DNA of 64,000 nt from Ignelater luminosus (Eukaryota > Arthropoda > Insecta > Coleoptera > Elateridae): contig VTPC01090591.1 of assembly GCA_011009095.1 (NCBI GenBank), positions 88,967 to 152,966 of the forward strand, in the 5' to 3' direction. The notes under the pieces were generated by a model. That model had not been told where the DNA came from. It did no database searches and saw nothing but the letters and a program-made list of their open reading frames with translations. The position numbers were made by a program, and so were the translations under genes. Shown here piece after piece: positions 49,600-63,744 of the stretch (positions within the stretch are counted from its first letter, which is position 1; each line of letters starts with the position of its first letter).

Positions 49600-50330
49600 G
49601 CAGTGCTACGGACAAAGAGGACAAGTACGCGTAATTTATACTGATTTTACTAACGCTTTCGATAGGGTAAATCATTTACGTAAGTTGTATGGCTTTTCTC
49701 TAAATCTACTAAATTTATTTAAACCTTATTTAGAAGACCAATCTCAATTTATATTCATCCAAAAATTTAAAGTACCATCTGGTGTACCACAAAGCAGTAA
49801 CTTGGGACCTCTGTTTTTTTTGTTATTTATCAATGATCTCCCATTCTCTATCGGTAGATGTGAATGTATTATATTTGCAGATGATATTAAGATATGTAAG
49901 GAAGCCACTAATGTATCGGCAATAATCTAGAGTGAATACATAGCATTCGGGACTTAGAAGTTAACCTCATACAAGAAATCTAGGTTTTCTAGTATTATTA
50001 ATTATTATATAGTATAACCCTTTGGTAAGATCTAAATTAGAATTTGCTTCAGCCGTATGAAATCCTGGTCATGTTACTCATCAAAATAAAATCGATACGA
50101 CCAAAGAAGATTTTTCAAGTATATTTATTACAGAGCACATGATTAATACCGCGGTTATAATAAATATCAGGATAATAATAAGTAGATAGGAATTCAAAAG
50201 CGGAAACTATACAAAAAAAAGAGAGTTAGGAGACATCTCCTTTTATCATAAGCTAATAAATAATAGAATAGATCATGGACATTCCTAAATATCAAGCCAA
50301 TTTACGTTTTACGTTTATAGTCTACTTCAA
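49600..50330 (+). pseudogene. Jockey-like non-LTR reverse transcriptase remnant
   Basis: Reads VIYTDFTNAFDRVNH, then a frame with FKVPSGVPQSSNLGPLFFLL, INDLPFSIG and IIFADDIKIC (the FADD form of the catalytic YxDD box), and after frameshifts and stops LVRSKLEFASAV, NPGHVTHQNKI and LGDISFYHKLINNRID, all hallmarks of the C-terminal half of insect jockey-type reverse transcriptases. The N-terminal endonuclease, the gag-like ORF and the 3' end are missing. The invariant glycine in PQGS is serine here. The fragment is dead. Confidence 0.85.
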
Positions 50331-52400
50331 TAAGACTGGGAACGCTGCAAAATTTGCAAGAGATATAAAGATGATTTTTTTTCAATACAGAAAAAACGCT
50401 CGATTTTGATCTAATTTGAACAAAGTGTAGAAAACAAAAGCAAATCATATCAAACCTACAGAATGTTAAAGTTGTCAAAAAAGTCTTATTCTAGTTAAGT
50501 AGGTAATTTTCACGATTTTTATATATTTTCCAATTTGCGTAACAGTTGCTTTTTGTTTTTGACCGACAATTTCCTATGGTTACAGTTTTGTCACATAAAC
50601 TCTTATAGAAGCTACCAAACTTTCAATCTACTTCTATGTTTTTGCTAGAGAACTCTAAAGTTAAATAGTACACTTTGCAGCAAAATTACAAACAAAAGAA
50701 ATTTGTTTTGTTAGTTCCTGTATACTAGAGTAAGAACATAAAAGCCGTTTCCGTATCTCTTTGAAATCCCTAAACACGTTACTATAGAAATGAATTCAAT
50801 TTTTTCCAGATAAAAACAATATTTCATTTTGGGATACTAAGGTCCACTCAGTTTTTCTAGGCTGTATTCCCTTCTTTTCATTGGGGAAAAGATTGAAGAC
50901 ACCAGTCATATATTGGAGAGCAATTTAAATTGCTTTTGAAGTTTCCGAGAAAACTCTTGAAGTTAGAAACCCCAATGTCCTCCTATTTGGGGATTAATTA
51001 AGAGGTTTCAGACTTGAGAATAATCTTATTTGGAGGCAAAACTGACCGTGACATGGTTGGTGTAGAATAGAATATAGAGTGATCAGAAAATAGTTGATGG
51101 GCTCGATGATATTTTGTACGGGATTGTTCCTGAGTACAGAACAGTCATTTAAAGAATTTTCTATCTTGAAATCCATAAGCTATAGATGGTTATAGTTAAG
51201 ATTTTAAATTTCTTATTAAACAACTTTAAGCAATTTTTAAATAACATTAGAAAGAATAAAGATTTTCTTGCGTAATCCACGATAATTTCCAATTTTGCAA
51301 CTTCAAATCTACATAAATTTAAGTATGTTTGATAATACTAGGCTATGTTGATAGTTTACTACTTTAAATACTTTATATGTATCTATCTTGTTAATTTCTA
51401 TGTGATATAATTGTTTAACATGGCATTGTATTATAATTAGATTGAATATTCATTTTTAATTTGGTCTAGTTAACCAAAGATGCAGGTTGGAATTCCGTCC
51501 ATGGCCGAGAATTTTCTACATGTACTACATTTACATATTAAAAGCTTATCCATTATTTCTTGATCACCCTGTCTGATGAATTATTTTGATTGAAGTATTA
51601 CTATTTGAATAAATTCGACAGTACATACCTAAGGCATGTGTAGTTTTGATTTATTGAAATTTAGAAAACAGCCAAGATCAGATTTAATAAATATTTCAGA
51701 AAGTGACATATTTATAGTAATTTTCTTAAACTGAACTAAGAATTGACAATAGCGTGCTAGGATGTCAAAATATTAAAAGTGTATTAATTATATTTTTAAC
51801 AAAAAAGGAAAATCTGCTGTTTAAGATGAGGAACATTTTTTGCAAAAAAGCAATGATCGTTACTTTTTGTTACTTATAGGAAAGTTATTTACTGTTATAA
51901 TTAGAATAATTACGTTGGGACAAATTTTCATTGTGCAGAAATATGAAATTGTTGCAGAACTGGAAAACAATTTATGTGGTAGGTATTCAAATTAGACCAT
52001 AGAACACAAAACAAAAGCAAATAATGATAATAACTATAGCAAATATTAAAATAGGTAAAGGTAAAGTAATAGTATGAATTAAATTAAAGAATGTTAAAAT
52101 GAAATTTGCAACATAGTGGTATGTATAAATATGATTAAGAAAATTCCATTTCAAGAAATTAAAGCATTGAAAATAGGTTAAGTGCAAGTGCAAAAATAAC
52201 ATGAAATATTACTATACTATTTAAAACATTAAGAGAAAATAACAATGCTGCCACAAGTGATGTGTCAGATGTTTGCATCTCGAAGTAATAATACATTTAT
52301 ACGTTTTTCAACATCGTCAAGAGTTGATGTTCCTTTTTTACATTCTAAAGCATTATCCATAATCTAGAAACAGTGTTAATAATAATATTTTAAAATGTTT
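50331..52400. other. Non-coding stretch
   Basis: AT-rich, no gene. The segment 50880-51100 looks faintly like 55860-55930 (a TTGAAGTT/CTAGAAATT...TCCTCCTAT/TTCTCCTAT pattern), perhaps a very old repeat. The hydrophobic minus frame at 51987-52202 looks random. Confidence 0.4.
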
Positions 52401-52600
52401 TATTTATGACTCTTTAGTTATGTACGTAACCACAGATACATAATGCTTTCATAAAACACAGCGTGTTTTATGGATTATAAAAACTGTCATTATTACTATA
52501 AGAGTTGTAGATAAAACGTCGTATTAAACTCGCACATAATGACTGTTATTCAATAACAAGAGTAATCATTGCGTGCTATACTATACTATTATTTTTGTTA
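52401..52600. repeat. Dispersed hairpin repeat, copy 2
   Basis: Shares with 4425-4830 the GACTCTT...TACGTAACCA block and GTAGATAAAACGTCG (52507-52521) followed by ACTCGCACATAAT. It has its own hairpins: AAAACACAGCGTGTTTT and GTTATTCAATAAC, at the positions where copy 1 has hairpins of different sequence. Confidence 0.55.
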
Positions 52601-55600
52601 CTGCAGCTTTGATCTACTCCATGCCATTACGTATTTGAATGGATAGCTTTTTCTACCTTTAGTCTGCGACAACCAATGCGAAACTAAAGATTTCCATTTA
52701 TGTATAAAAAAATTTTGTGGGTATTATTTCTAATTACTATTCTTACTCTCAAATAGCTTTCGAGGGTTCAGGCCGTCTTACAGTTAAAAAAAGACTTTTG
52801 TCAGACAGGTGATTGTTGCGATGAAAACTGACCAAATGGGTCAGTTCTCTGCAGCAACAAGCACCCATCTTGACAGCAAGCAAACATTTTCATGAAATAT
52901 GCCAGACGAGAGGGATATTCAGTTAGAGAATCGACTGAATCAAAAACAGACAGAAAAGATATTTTGTGCAATGTCTTTCAAACCATTGTAATTATGAAAT
53001 CGCGCCTGATCTACACAGATATTAAAAGTTTTGATATTTAATATATGAAATAATAAAATAAAATTTAATTCTTAAAATTAACCAAAAATAACAAAAACAA
53101 AAAATAACTCACTACGACATTTTACTAGAAATCCCACGAGTGAAATTTCTGCGGAAATTTCCCCTAGGGTGATTTCCACTTAATCAGTTTCTTATTGGTA
53201 GCTAATAAACGCCGCAAAGACGTTCATTGGCTAATGTGGGAGCGATTCTCATTAAAATAAGTTTCAATAATATTATTATGTATGGGCTTTTATATTACAA
53301 ATATCTTAGCAGAAAGTTAGTAATCAAATGTCACAAGAATATTTTTGAAAGGCTTTCCTTATAGTACGCAGTAACTAATTGGGTATCTTACATCAAAGAT
53401 AACCAAATTGACTTCCCTGGAATATCTTATCCTAATAAATACAAACGAATAAATTTCTTATCCTTTCATAAGAATAAAACAATTACATGTACCACAGAAT
53501 TATGACGTATAAGGCTGGAGATCATAAGCGAACACTACAAATTTCACGAGTCAGCATTTTTAGATTAAGGACCATTAACTCGCTGTGCTCGTCTCCAAGC
53601 GAAGCGGGTGTATTACATGGATATAGTTGAAGCTTAAACACATTAAAATTTATAAAGTTTCTAAATGACTTCATTCGAATAGATATCACCCTTAAATCCC
53701 TACCCTCTTGTGAATTGAGAGAGAACCGTCAACTTTCAATGAAATCAAATCCACCTGAAGCGACAACAGGCTGCTGATTTTATATTAATGACTGCTAATT
53801 ACAGTTTGTGTTTTAGAGTTTAATTGCCTGTAATTGATCGAGCAGAAATACGAGAACGTCGCCATTATTATTTCGTATTGAGGACATGCTATCACCAATT
53901 AGAAAAACAGAACGATGATCAATACCTTTTTGCTGTTTTGCAAATAAATACATTCCTGATTTTCTATAAAACATAATTGGCATTCAATCTGGTTGATTTC
54001 AATAACATAGAAATGCTAATTAGTTGCATTTTGTCAGTTTTTGTCTTTGAATCATTTCAAGTTCGTACACTAATATTCAAGCTGGTAACACAGCAGATCA
54101 TAAATCCTCATTTACAGATTCACACATTACATGTACTCGACAAGGTTCAAGAAATCTGATAATTCCATAAAATATCAAATTTACTTTAGAAATACAACCT
54201 GGTTTTTGAAAGAAAAATAAAGTTATGCACATGACTATGAAGGTTTTTCTGTGACGTACACAAAAATTTATCAGTAACTTACTTTATTAAATTCTTTGTA
54301 ACAAAAAGGAAGAATTAATGAAAATGTTTAAGGACGTAGTTAGTATATTCCTTTGAAGAAACTTTTATATTATACATGTTTACGTATAACTTTCAGCAAT
54401 TTTAAATAACATCCTTATTACCTATGAATAAATGACAGAGATGCGAGATATTATTTTGTTTAATAAGTTGAACTTGACTAACAAAGAATAAAAACAGCAA
54501 AGACGTTAACGAGAATTTTAGCATCATTAAAGTAAGATTTGTAAAATGGACGATATTGTGATTGATAAAGTCCTTGTGATAATCTAAACTAAAAGGTTTG
54601 ATTTATTATTCCTTTTAGTTTTTAGGTAAATATGTCGTAAAAGCTTTTAAAAGTATCTGAAATAATAATCGCGATAAAATGTTCATGTTGGTAAAGATGT
54701 AACTAAAATTATAGGGAAATCATGCTATGGCAAGAGGGGCGCCTAAATACTTTTACATTATATAGCCCTGACGGGACATCTACAGGTAAATTCTTAGACA
54801 AGCAAAGCCTGCAGTTTTTAGATAATTGATGACTTTGTCCTCCAGAAGTGAATCTAAAGGATCTCATTCTCTAGAATATTCTTCTGATAATATTCTTTCT
54901 AAATTTTTCGGATGCTCCCGGTCCGCTCAAGATGCAGTAAACTACTGGATCCACTGAAGCTATACGTATTCTTATAAATATTTTAATTCATTGAGTGTTT
55001 TTAACTGATTTCTCAACATCTTTAATAAATTAATAAAAATATTATTTTCATAACTATCTTTAAAACTAAGTTGGAGAGAAATAACGCTGTGTAAGTATTA
55101 GATGGGGCATTACTTACTATCTTAGTTTGTGGGTTACAAATAGTAGGTTCTAGAGATGTATTTGTTCAGAACTTCCAGCTAAAGTGCAATTTGCCGCTGA
55201 AATCTGCTTTGTCTGTTGTCAACGAATATTCGAAGTGGTTTTTCGTGTCTTTTCAACAAATTTAGAATTTCTACACAGCCTTGAAAAATCTTGATATGAA
55301 GCTACGTTAACTGCAAAATCTTATTGTGATTTATGATGCTGTTGCGAGTTGTTTAAGCAATTTTATATGTGTTTGACAAGTTGCTCTACATTTTTATGCA
55401 TAATCTATTTGTTGCATGCAACACCTTATTTGTTGTGTAGGTCTCTATAGGGAATAGTCAAAAGGTAGAATTTTTCAGATAGCTCCAAGTTGCTCCAAAA
55501 GATTTCTTGTTTACTTCGGAAGGAATCCTAGTGTATATGCTCGTCCTGATGTAACTGGAAAACGTGATGTCGTTTTCAGGGAATTGGCGAATCTTTATAT

Positions 55601-58600
55601 TGGCAGGAATATCAGAGATCTAATAAGTGTAACTCTTAGAAATGCCTTCTATCTTAAAACCATACACAACAGGGTTCTCACTGAAATTGTAATCTTGAAT
55701 GTTTTCAGTTCTACCATTCAGAAATCTTTACTGGACTAAGGGAAACAATCTTAAATCTACCTATTGACAAAATGGCTTAAAACAGATAAGTTCATGAAAT
55801 TTTGCAGGAAAGTATCTTGAGCTAGACCAACACTAATCTGTTTTAAAACAAACAATCTAAGCTATATTTGCAACAGGCCTCTAGAAATTGAGATTCCAAA
55901 AATTCTCCTATGGTGGAGGTGAGTTGCACGACTAATCAATGTTTCAAAATTATTGCAACTTGAATATCAAAAGCTTCTTAGATAAACACTACCTTTTGAT
56001 GAGAAAAGCTTCGACGACTTGAAAGTCTCAATCAATCAAAGAAATTCATCTGGCCTAAAACAAAGAGCCAAAGAAATTCCAGCAACGAAGTTCCGTTGCG
56101 TCTAAGCCTGTACTTTGCAAATCAATACTTAGACAGAAAGACGCCGAAGTTTTGTCCTGTAGTGGTATTTCTGCTTTTATTGTCGGCTTTTCACAGTCCG
56201 GCTCATAGTTACTTTCGGCTTCTGTCTTCCCAGGCATACAAACATACAATGCAAACGTCGTAAACCTCTGAAAGGCTTCGTGTAAAATGTGTAAATGGAA
56301 AAAACTAGAAACTCGGCATACCTGGAAAAGGAGTCGTGTAATCAAAAAAGCTGGGAAGACAGAAATCGGGAGTAACAATGAGTCGCAAGTAATTATGAAT
56401 TATGAGTCGGTAGAAACTGCGACTTGGAAGAAACTAGTATGTGGAACTTTTAAACTGTTTAGAAGTTAACCTTAACGTTTCCGAGTGTTGTTCGTTTCAT
56501 TTTCTGTAATTCTACTGAAGTAGGTAAGTATTTTCGTAATACTTTTCAAAGTGACAAAGATAAACTTTAAAACTTATTCTAACAAACTGACATTCAATAG
56601 GGTAAAAACTACCTGCAGAGCTTTTTCATGACGGATTATAGATGCTACCAGAGCTTTATTTTATTACTCACATCAGACTTATTTATGGGTGAAAGAGACT
56701 GTATTTAACATTTTAATTAAAAATTTCTCATTTTCTGTTGCATAAATTCCTTGCTTTCTTTCAGTAGAAAACAAAACACTAGCTTTATTAAGTTTTAATT
56801 AGCTGTAACTACAAAGAGAAAAACTTAAAACATTTATATTTGTTTGAAGTTCATTCTATCACACAATAAACCTAGAGAATATAAAACAAGATTAGTTTTT
56901 CGAGTTAAAAATATAAATTTTCAGTACGACACAGTTTTAGCGTTTTTGGGGGAAAATTTATTACTACAGCTTTCGCAACATTCTCCACCATATCTTGATC
57001 TGAATTTGGTTTTATCAGTGGGCAGCATCAAAGGTTAACGTTCCATGGAATTTTATTTGAACGGCTTTGTTTGGTTCAGGAACTTGATTTATATTTTAAC
57101 AGGATCTTAATAGAATAAAAAAAGTAATGGCTTTTATGCTGAACTGTGACATTTTTGACTTATTATTCTAATTTATGAACTGTTAATTATAACACATTGT
57201 GCTTCACACACCGTTGTGACCTAATAATGGAAACTAAAAGTGTGTAGAACTTTCATTTATTGAAAACTCAATTAACGTTTACGATTGTGTAGATAGTTAG
57301 GTGTAAAAAATGTATTTTTGTTTTGTATTAATAACCTCTACGTCAGATATAGCGTGGATGCCTAAAATAAATTTGCATTTTAGATATTTTCATTTGGTTG
57401 GGGAAAATAACTTTTTTCCACAGCTTTCTGGGATAATTGAACTATTTGTCTATGCATAGTCTATCTGACTTTTAAAACTGTTAGATACACATGGAGTGTT
57501 TCGAAAGTATCCACTACTACTTGCGGAACGTATATACTAACTAATATAATACTATCAAATTCGGTTAAGCGATGCTTAGACCAAAGATGCTTTCACGACT
57601 TTTATATTTGGGAAATGAAAGAGAAGGGATTAACCAATAGAAAAACTAAATTACGGATTGAAGCGTTAACTCAACCTACCATAAAAAAGCTATCCTATTT
57701 TATCCTGCAGAAAATGTCTTCGATAATCACATGCATTTGACACAAACACGTTTTCAACATACTTTGCTTTTTTGGCCCAAAGTGTTTCCATAAAATAAAC
57801 TTATGCTTAATTGAGATGTGCAATGCACTATTCTATTCTAGGTTCATTTTACATTTTAAAAATTTTCTGCTGTGCATTTTATAATTCAGTATAAAAATAA
57901 GTTTACTAAAAAGTTTAAACACAAGTTCAAAATACAGCAGTTTTCTAACAATTCTTTTCGTTGTGTTAAAAATTGATGCTCTGTGAGCTTCTGTCTTGTA
58001 ATAACAGACATAAGCTCTTTCTCCTGTACTAAATCTCGATTGCTAACTAACAATATTCTTTTCATCTAAATTCTGATTCTGACACAATCTATGGAGCATT
58101 CATCAATAATACCTTTTAGGGTAAACTCTAATTCAGAATTCTCCGATACAGGCTTTTTGTAATTATTTTGCTAAGTTCTTAGCTGAGTCAATTATTAAGG
58201 GGTTTGAGCTACGAATTGCTGTTGCCTTTTCTGAAATCTTGATCTAAAATTCAGTATTCGATTTTGAAACTTGTTTCCCATATGCTGATATGGTTGGGAT
58301 TTTTTGGAAATTTCCTGCAACTTATATTTTCCCACCATTGCATTGGCTCTTTGTAAACCGTAACTTAGAAGTAGATTAAATTAGCAAAAACCTGCTTATT
58401 TCAGAGGTCGTATTTACTAGATATTCGCTAAAGACGAAAATATCAGTTTCTTTAAATCCTAAAAAAAAGAATGCTGAAGAAAAGGTCGATACAGAACATA
58501 ACATCTCTTTGCAACTGTTTTTGGATTTTATGTGGAGATAGAACGAACCAAAATTTCTTAAATGGAATCCCTTGATTCTGATGTTTCGAATAGTTCCATT

Positions 58601-59099
58601 AAAATTATCTCTGATAATCATAAGGGTTTAGATAGTTCTTGTTTTGCTTCAGAAAATTATTGAATAAAAATCTTGACTAAAGCCTGTTTTGACTTCTTAG
58701 TAATATTTTCTTGTAATGTGTCAGTTTGCTTGTCTTTGATTCAGTTTCTTGACGGTATTCAATAATAGTATGTCAGTGGGAAATAAATCTAGCAGAAACG
58801 TAACTTAAAATCTTCTTTTCTGTGGCATCTAGAACTGAATTGTAATTTATGCTTTATCAAAGATACTTGTTAAGAAGGACAGTAGTTGGCAATATAAACT
58901 ACATCAGTAATTTGCGAAAATGGATATAAAGTGACTATTCTTGAGGTACATATATGTTGATGCAAACTTACTTTTATGTGAGGTTTAAATCAATACTTTG
59001 AGCAAATCATTACATTACTTCTAGATAGACGGTCTTGATGAAAAGCTTAATCTGAATGGTGTCTATCTCATAAAGCAATTCAACCTAATACGGCTATTC
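52601..59099. other. Long non-coding stretch
   Basis: No gene recognised in about 6.5 kb. A GC-richer patch at 53130-53260 has repeated GAAATTTC-like strings. The overlapping frames at 56055-56378 and 56287-56469 face each other and neither resembles a known protein. Confidence 0.4.
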
Positions 59100-59680
59100 A
59101 GAGTTTCAGTTGTTACTTATCACCGGAGCACATTTCTCTTTTTCTTCTTCTTTTTCCTCTTTTGCTCGCTCTTGCCCAAATGCGTTTCATCAGCAATGTC
59201 TTGGGATGGTGTGATTATTGGTCGTGCGCATCGTCGGTCTGGTGCTGTGCAATGCGTTTGACTAGCTCTTTCCATTCTTCTATGTCCTGTGCTATCCTTT
59301 TTGCTTTATTCCACTTAATCTTTTGCTAATGCTTTTTTCCATGTGTCTTCTGGTTTCTTAACTTCCATTTTACCGGCAGTATTGTTATGTCCATTTCCAT
59401 TTTTCCATTTTTATAGTAATTTCAGTTTTTTTCTACGTTAATCCACAGTTCTTTCCTTGTTATCTTTTCAGGTCAGAAGATATATATAATTCATGAAGGT
59501 TTTGAGTTTTTTAATGCTTGTTCTATTTTCAGTCCACGCTTCGACTGCGTATAGCAACATGGTTTTTACACCTGACCTAACGAGTTTGAGCTTGATTTTT
59601 TTTTAAATAGTGTTTACTGATCCAACTCTTCTTAACGTATTGAATGCATTTTGTTTTTGTTTAATTCATCTAGTAATGTT
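59100..59680 (-). pseudogene. C-terminal remnant of a second non-LTR reverse transcriptase
   Basis: On the minus strand, with frameshifts and stops, it reads NTLRRVGSVNTI, VKTMLLYAVEAWTENRTSIK, KKLKTFMNYIY, KKPEDTWKKALAKD and AKRIAQDIEEWKELV. This order (LLYGxExW, the KxxTF segment, GRPxxTW, AQDRxxWxxLV) is the usual tail of RTE-like or related reverse transcriptases. The polymerase core itself is absent. The exact clade is uncertain. Confidence 0.7.
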
Positions 59681-62600
59681 ACAAACGCTTTCGCTTTTGG
59701 GAAAGGGGAAAATGATTGCTTCTAATTCCAGTATTAATGAGTGGTAAGTCTAATTCAGATGGCAATCCTTGTGGTGTTGTTAGACTGTCAACTTTACCTT
59801 TTTGTTATTGAGATCTTCGTTAAACGGGTGTAGAATGCTTTTTAGTTGAAAATTTCCTGTTATTATGAGTTGGATAACAGATTTCTATTCAAACTAGACT
59901 AATTACAAAATTTATTGCTAATTGCAAAAAGATTTTGATTGAGAGACTTTCTATTGGGATTTGAACAAAATTCAATTGGTCGGGAAAATATCAAATATCT
60001 AAAAGCATTAAATATATACTACTGTTTTTAAGACTTTTTATAGCTTGATTATTACGATCGTTTCAATAACTAGGTTAGGCTAGAAACACATTTAGTATTG
60101 CTAGTCACTTCTCTCTTCTGTAAAAACACGATCTAAATACGCATCTGCACCTTATGAGTCAAGACAAAAATCAAATTTATTACATTGTTGGAAGAGTCAT
60201 AAGTGTAAGGTTGACTGAACAAATGTAGCAATTTATTGTTAGGTACTTAGTAAAACTTTACTTTCTATAGTTGCTCAAAAGATGAGCAGCAGTGAAATAA
60301 ATCTGTACTCTTAAAACGATCAGAGCAACATATTTAGCTTAGTAAAACATTATTCTGCACAACGAGAATTCTTTAAGTTTGTGAAATCTTTTATCATCTT
60401 TAGAGTTCAGAAAATATAATAAATGTTCAAAAGTCTAGTTTTTCGGTTAAAGTTTAAGAATTCTGTAATTAAAGCTTTTAAGTATGAGTAAATATCATAA
60501 AAAAGATTATTAAAGGAAGTTTTGGAGTTTCACAAAAAATTTATTATGAGAGAATCATTTTGAAGACGCTTTTCGTTTTCAGTTTTTCCTGTATAAGCTT
60601 CCTACATTCCAGTATTCAGAATTGTTTATTATATTGTAGTTAGCTATTTGCTACACACTACACGCAGTGAGAGGAAATTGTCTTTCACAGTCTTTAAATT
60701 TTTAAAACTTTATATTAAATAATTTATGTGACTCTTCTTTTAAAGAGCTTTTTAGTATTTACGAATTTTTAAAATCTGACATTAGATTATAAAGGTTTCT
60801 CAATAATTTATTAAGTGCGTTTTACAAAAAGTTCTTTTCAATATTTGAAAGATTCAGATTTTTGTAGCACGCGGTGGTTTTACTGCTACTGTTTCTTTCG
60901 ATTCACTTGTCAATATAAATTTATTAAGTACCGCACTAAATAGATAGTAATGTTTTCGTTTTAATTACAGATTTCTACGTCCAAATCCAGTGCTGCTTTT
61001 AAAAAGGAAATATAATTTGAGACCGGTAAGTATATGTATATACTTAAATAATAGAGATGGACAAACAAGTAGTTTTTGTTTGGGAATTGAATTATTTATT
61101 AATACGGGCCTGGTATTTGCCTTCTTGCCAAGAATTTAATCAATACACACGACAGTAAATATTCAGAATGGTTAGAATGTCCACGATTACAGCGCTTCGT
61201 ATAATTTTCGTTACAAACAAGGATTAATTTCAGATTTTAGAGACTGCGCTTGTTGCTTGTCATGTTTTTCTTTTTTTATTATAAAATTTGTAATCTTTCC
61301 CGTAGGCAAAGAGTCTGTACTTTAATAAGTTTGGATTAATTTGCCAACCAAAATAATTATAAAAAGGTGGTGTTTTAATTGAGTGGCTAAGAAACGCCAT
61401 GAATAATTCAAGAAATGCATAATTTCATTTACTCCCTACTGCTAATGTAGTAAAACCTAATTTTTTTGCAAATTGCGTAATTTCGGTAGGGTGGTTTATA
61501 TACGAGTGCGTAAAAGAATGAAAATGTTGTGGTGCGTGTTTGAAATTGATGATTGTAATGTTTCGATAAATTACAGGAAACGGATTGTAATATTAGAATT
61601 TAATGTTAATAATGTATATTGAACTGAAACCATCGGATATGCCATTGTCTATTAATGGACGACAAAACAATTACTTTAATGTTGCATCGACGGTGTTAGG
61701 ATAATAAAATCTAATCGTTAAATCTAATTGCCGAGATTAAATGGTTGAAACTCCAAAAACGTACCATTATTGATATTTATTTATTATATTCATTTATATT
61801 ATAATATGTATAACACATTGAGAATGTTTTAATTGTTCACCTACACGTAATATAAAAACGTTGGCGTTAATACGCAATATATGTTTTGATATTTTTGAGG
61901 GCGGACACATGTTAGACACTATTAGTATCCTATATCGATTGGTCGTTTAACTTGGTTGAACATGGGGTCAAAGCTTTCCACACAATTTTTATACAACGCT
62001 TAAGTTCCAACTGACACCTGCTATTTTTTATTATTTTTCCGAAAATTGATGGTTTTAGCCAACTTATGTAGCAGCAAGTCTTACTTGAGATCACTTAACT
62101 CTAGGATAGAGTTTGGTTACTACTTTGATTCTACAGCTCATTAAAATCTACCTTCATATAAAGCTATCTTTAATAAATAAAGTTCATTATGTTAAATATG
62201 TCATTCATCCAAAGTAACTTTGAAATGAATTCTATAGCTAAAGCTATACATAACATAGAGCATGCTATTAAATGCAACTTGAGTATAAAAGTATAAGAAA
62301 TAAATTAGTGAATTAACGTATAGTTAATTAGATTTTACTGCAAATGGTCAGATATATAATGCAAATAGTTTTGTTTTACATGAGTTACTGTCGGGAATCT
62401 ATTACCGGGAATTAAACTGTGACGATACCCAAGAATTAGATTTCATTCTACAAAGAAATAAGAACTTGGCAGTTTTTGAAAAATTAACAAATAATGGTTT
62501 AGGTACTTCAAATTTTTTAAAACATAGTGAACTAAATTATTCCTTTTTGGTTAGAATTCGTCAACCAGACTGGTAAAAATCTACAGAACTGCATTTCTCT

Positions 62601-62850
62601 CGAAGAATGACTATCTTAGACTTATCATTTATCCTCTCTTCCGCTCTCAAACGGGTACATTTTAAATTTAAATCTAAACCAACCTTGTAAAGAAATTACC
62701 AAAATGTTAGAAAACAATGGAAAACGGGTAGGAATACTTACTAAACATGAAGAAACTTAAATAATACTTGCAATTGACCATTTTACGTTAATTCCATGAG
62801 ATACTTTTTAAAACTGGGGAAAACCACGATATTACTTTTAAATGTAGTAT

Positions 62851-62869
62851 AAATAATAATAATAATAAT
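62851..62869. repeat. (AAT)n microsatellite
   Basis: About six tandem AAT units. Confidence 0.9.
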
Positions 62870-63720
62870 TTATTATTGCCTCATGTGATACGTAAAATTT
62901 GTATTGTGATTTCTGGAGTCGATTTCTAACTCAGAATCTTAACCGTCCGACCCAATCATCCTTTACGTGAGGACCGCACATTCACGCCCCGGTTCGTTTT
63001 ATCACGGACGAAGTAACAACTCAAAATTCACCGAACAAAGACAGATTTTTAATATTATTTAAAACAATGGAATCAGTATAAATTGTAAAAGCTTACTACA
63101 AACTACACTTGGTTTATTTCTTGCTTTAGATGGTTGCGCAGTTGTAGATAATTATTTACTGTGGTTTTCTTTGTTTTACTGTTTTCTCTCATAAGCTTGA
63201 GAAATAAACTTTGATAAACAATATTTGAACTTTAAGAAGTATGCAATTAATTAAAGAAATTGCAGGTTGAATTTAAACAAGAAATGTTATTGTCAGATTT
63301 AAAATGCATCAAGATTATTACTAGGAGTGTTCATCTGCATATAGTTAGTCGAAGAAAAACCGTTCCTACCTATTTTAAATTGGACGATTTTCCACACCAA
63401 GAAGTTTGAAGTGGAACGTCACCCGTTATATTAGTAAGGGTTGTACAACATTCTGAATAGGAAATTGTACGCAGAAACGAATACCAGTGGTGCAGATTTG
63501 ACTTTGATTTCTCAATTAATTGTTTACTGCCATTTTATTACTATTTCATTCCAAACTTTGCGTTTTTGAATTGTAGGTAATACAACAAAACTATTATTTT
63601 GTTTTTTGTGCTTTACGGTAAGAATTCAAAAGTTCTAATTTAAGAATCATAGTTTTCAGAACTGTAATGATTTTATTCGTTTTGTTTTTATCTCATCTCA
63701 AAAACCACAACAATGTATAT

Positions 63721-63744
63721 ATAATAATAATAATAATAATAATA
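63721..63744. repeat. (ATA)n microsatellite
   Basis: Eight uninterrupted ATA units. Confidence 0.95.

Noticed and set aside
50880-51100. Possible old repeat shared with 55860-55930
   Set aside because: The similarity is too weak and too short to separate from chance by eye.
60961-61025. Exon-like segment after TTAATTACAG and before GTAAGT
   Set aside because: The splice strings are good, but in the phase left by the candidate gene at 33417-35491 it has an early stop, and no other exon supports it.
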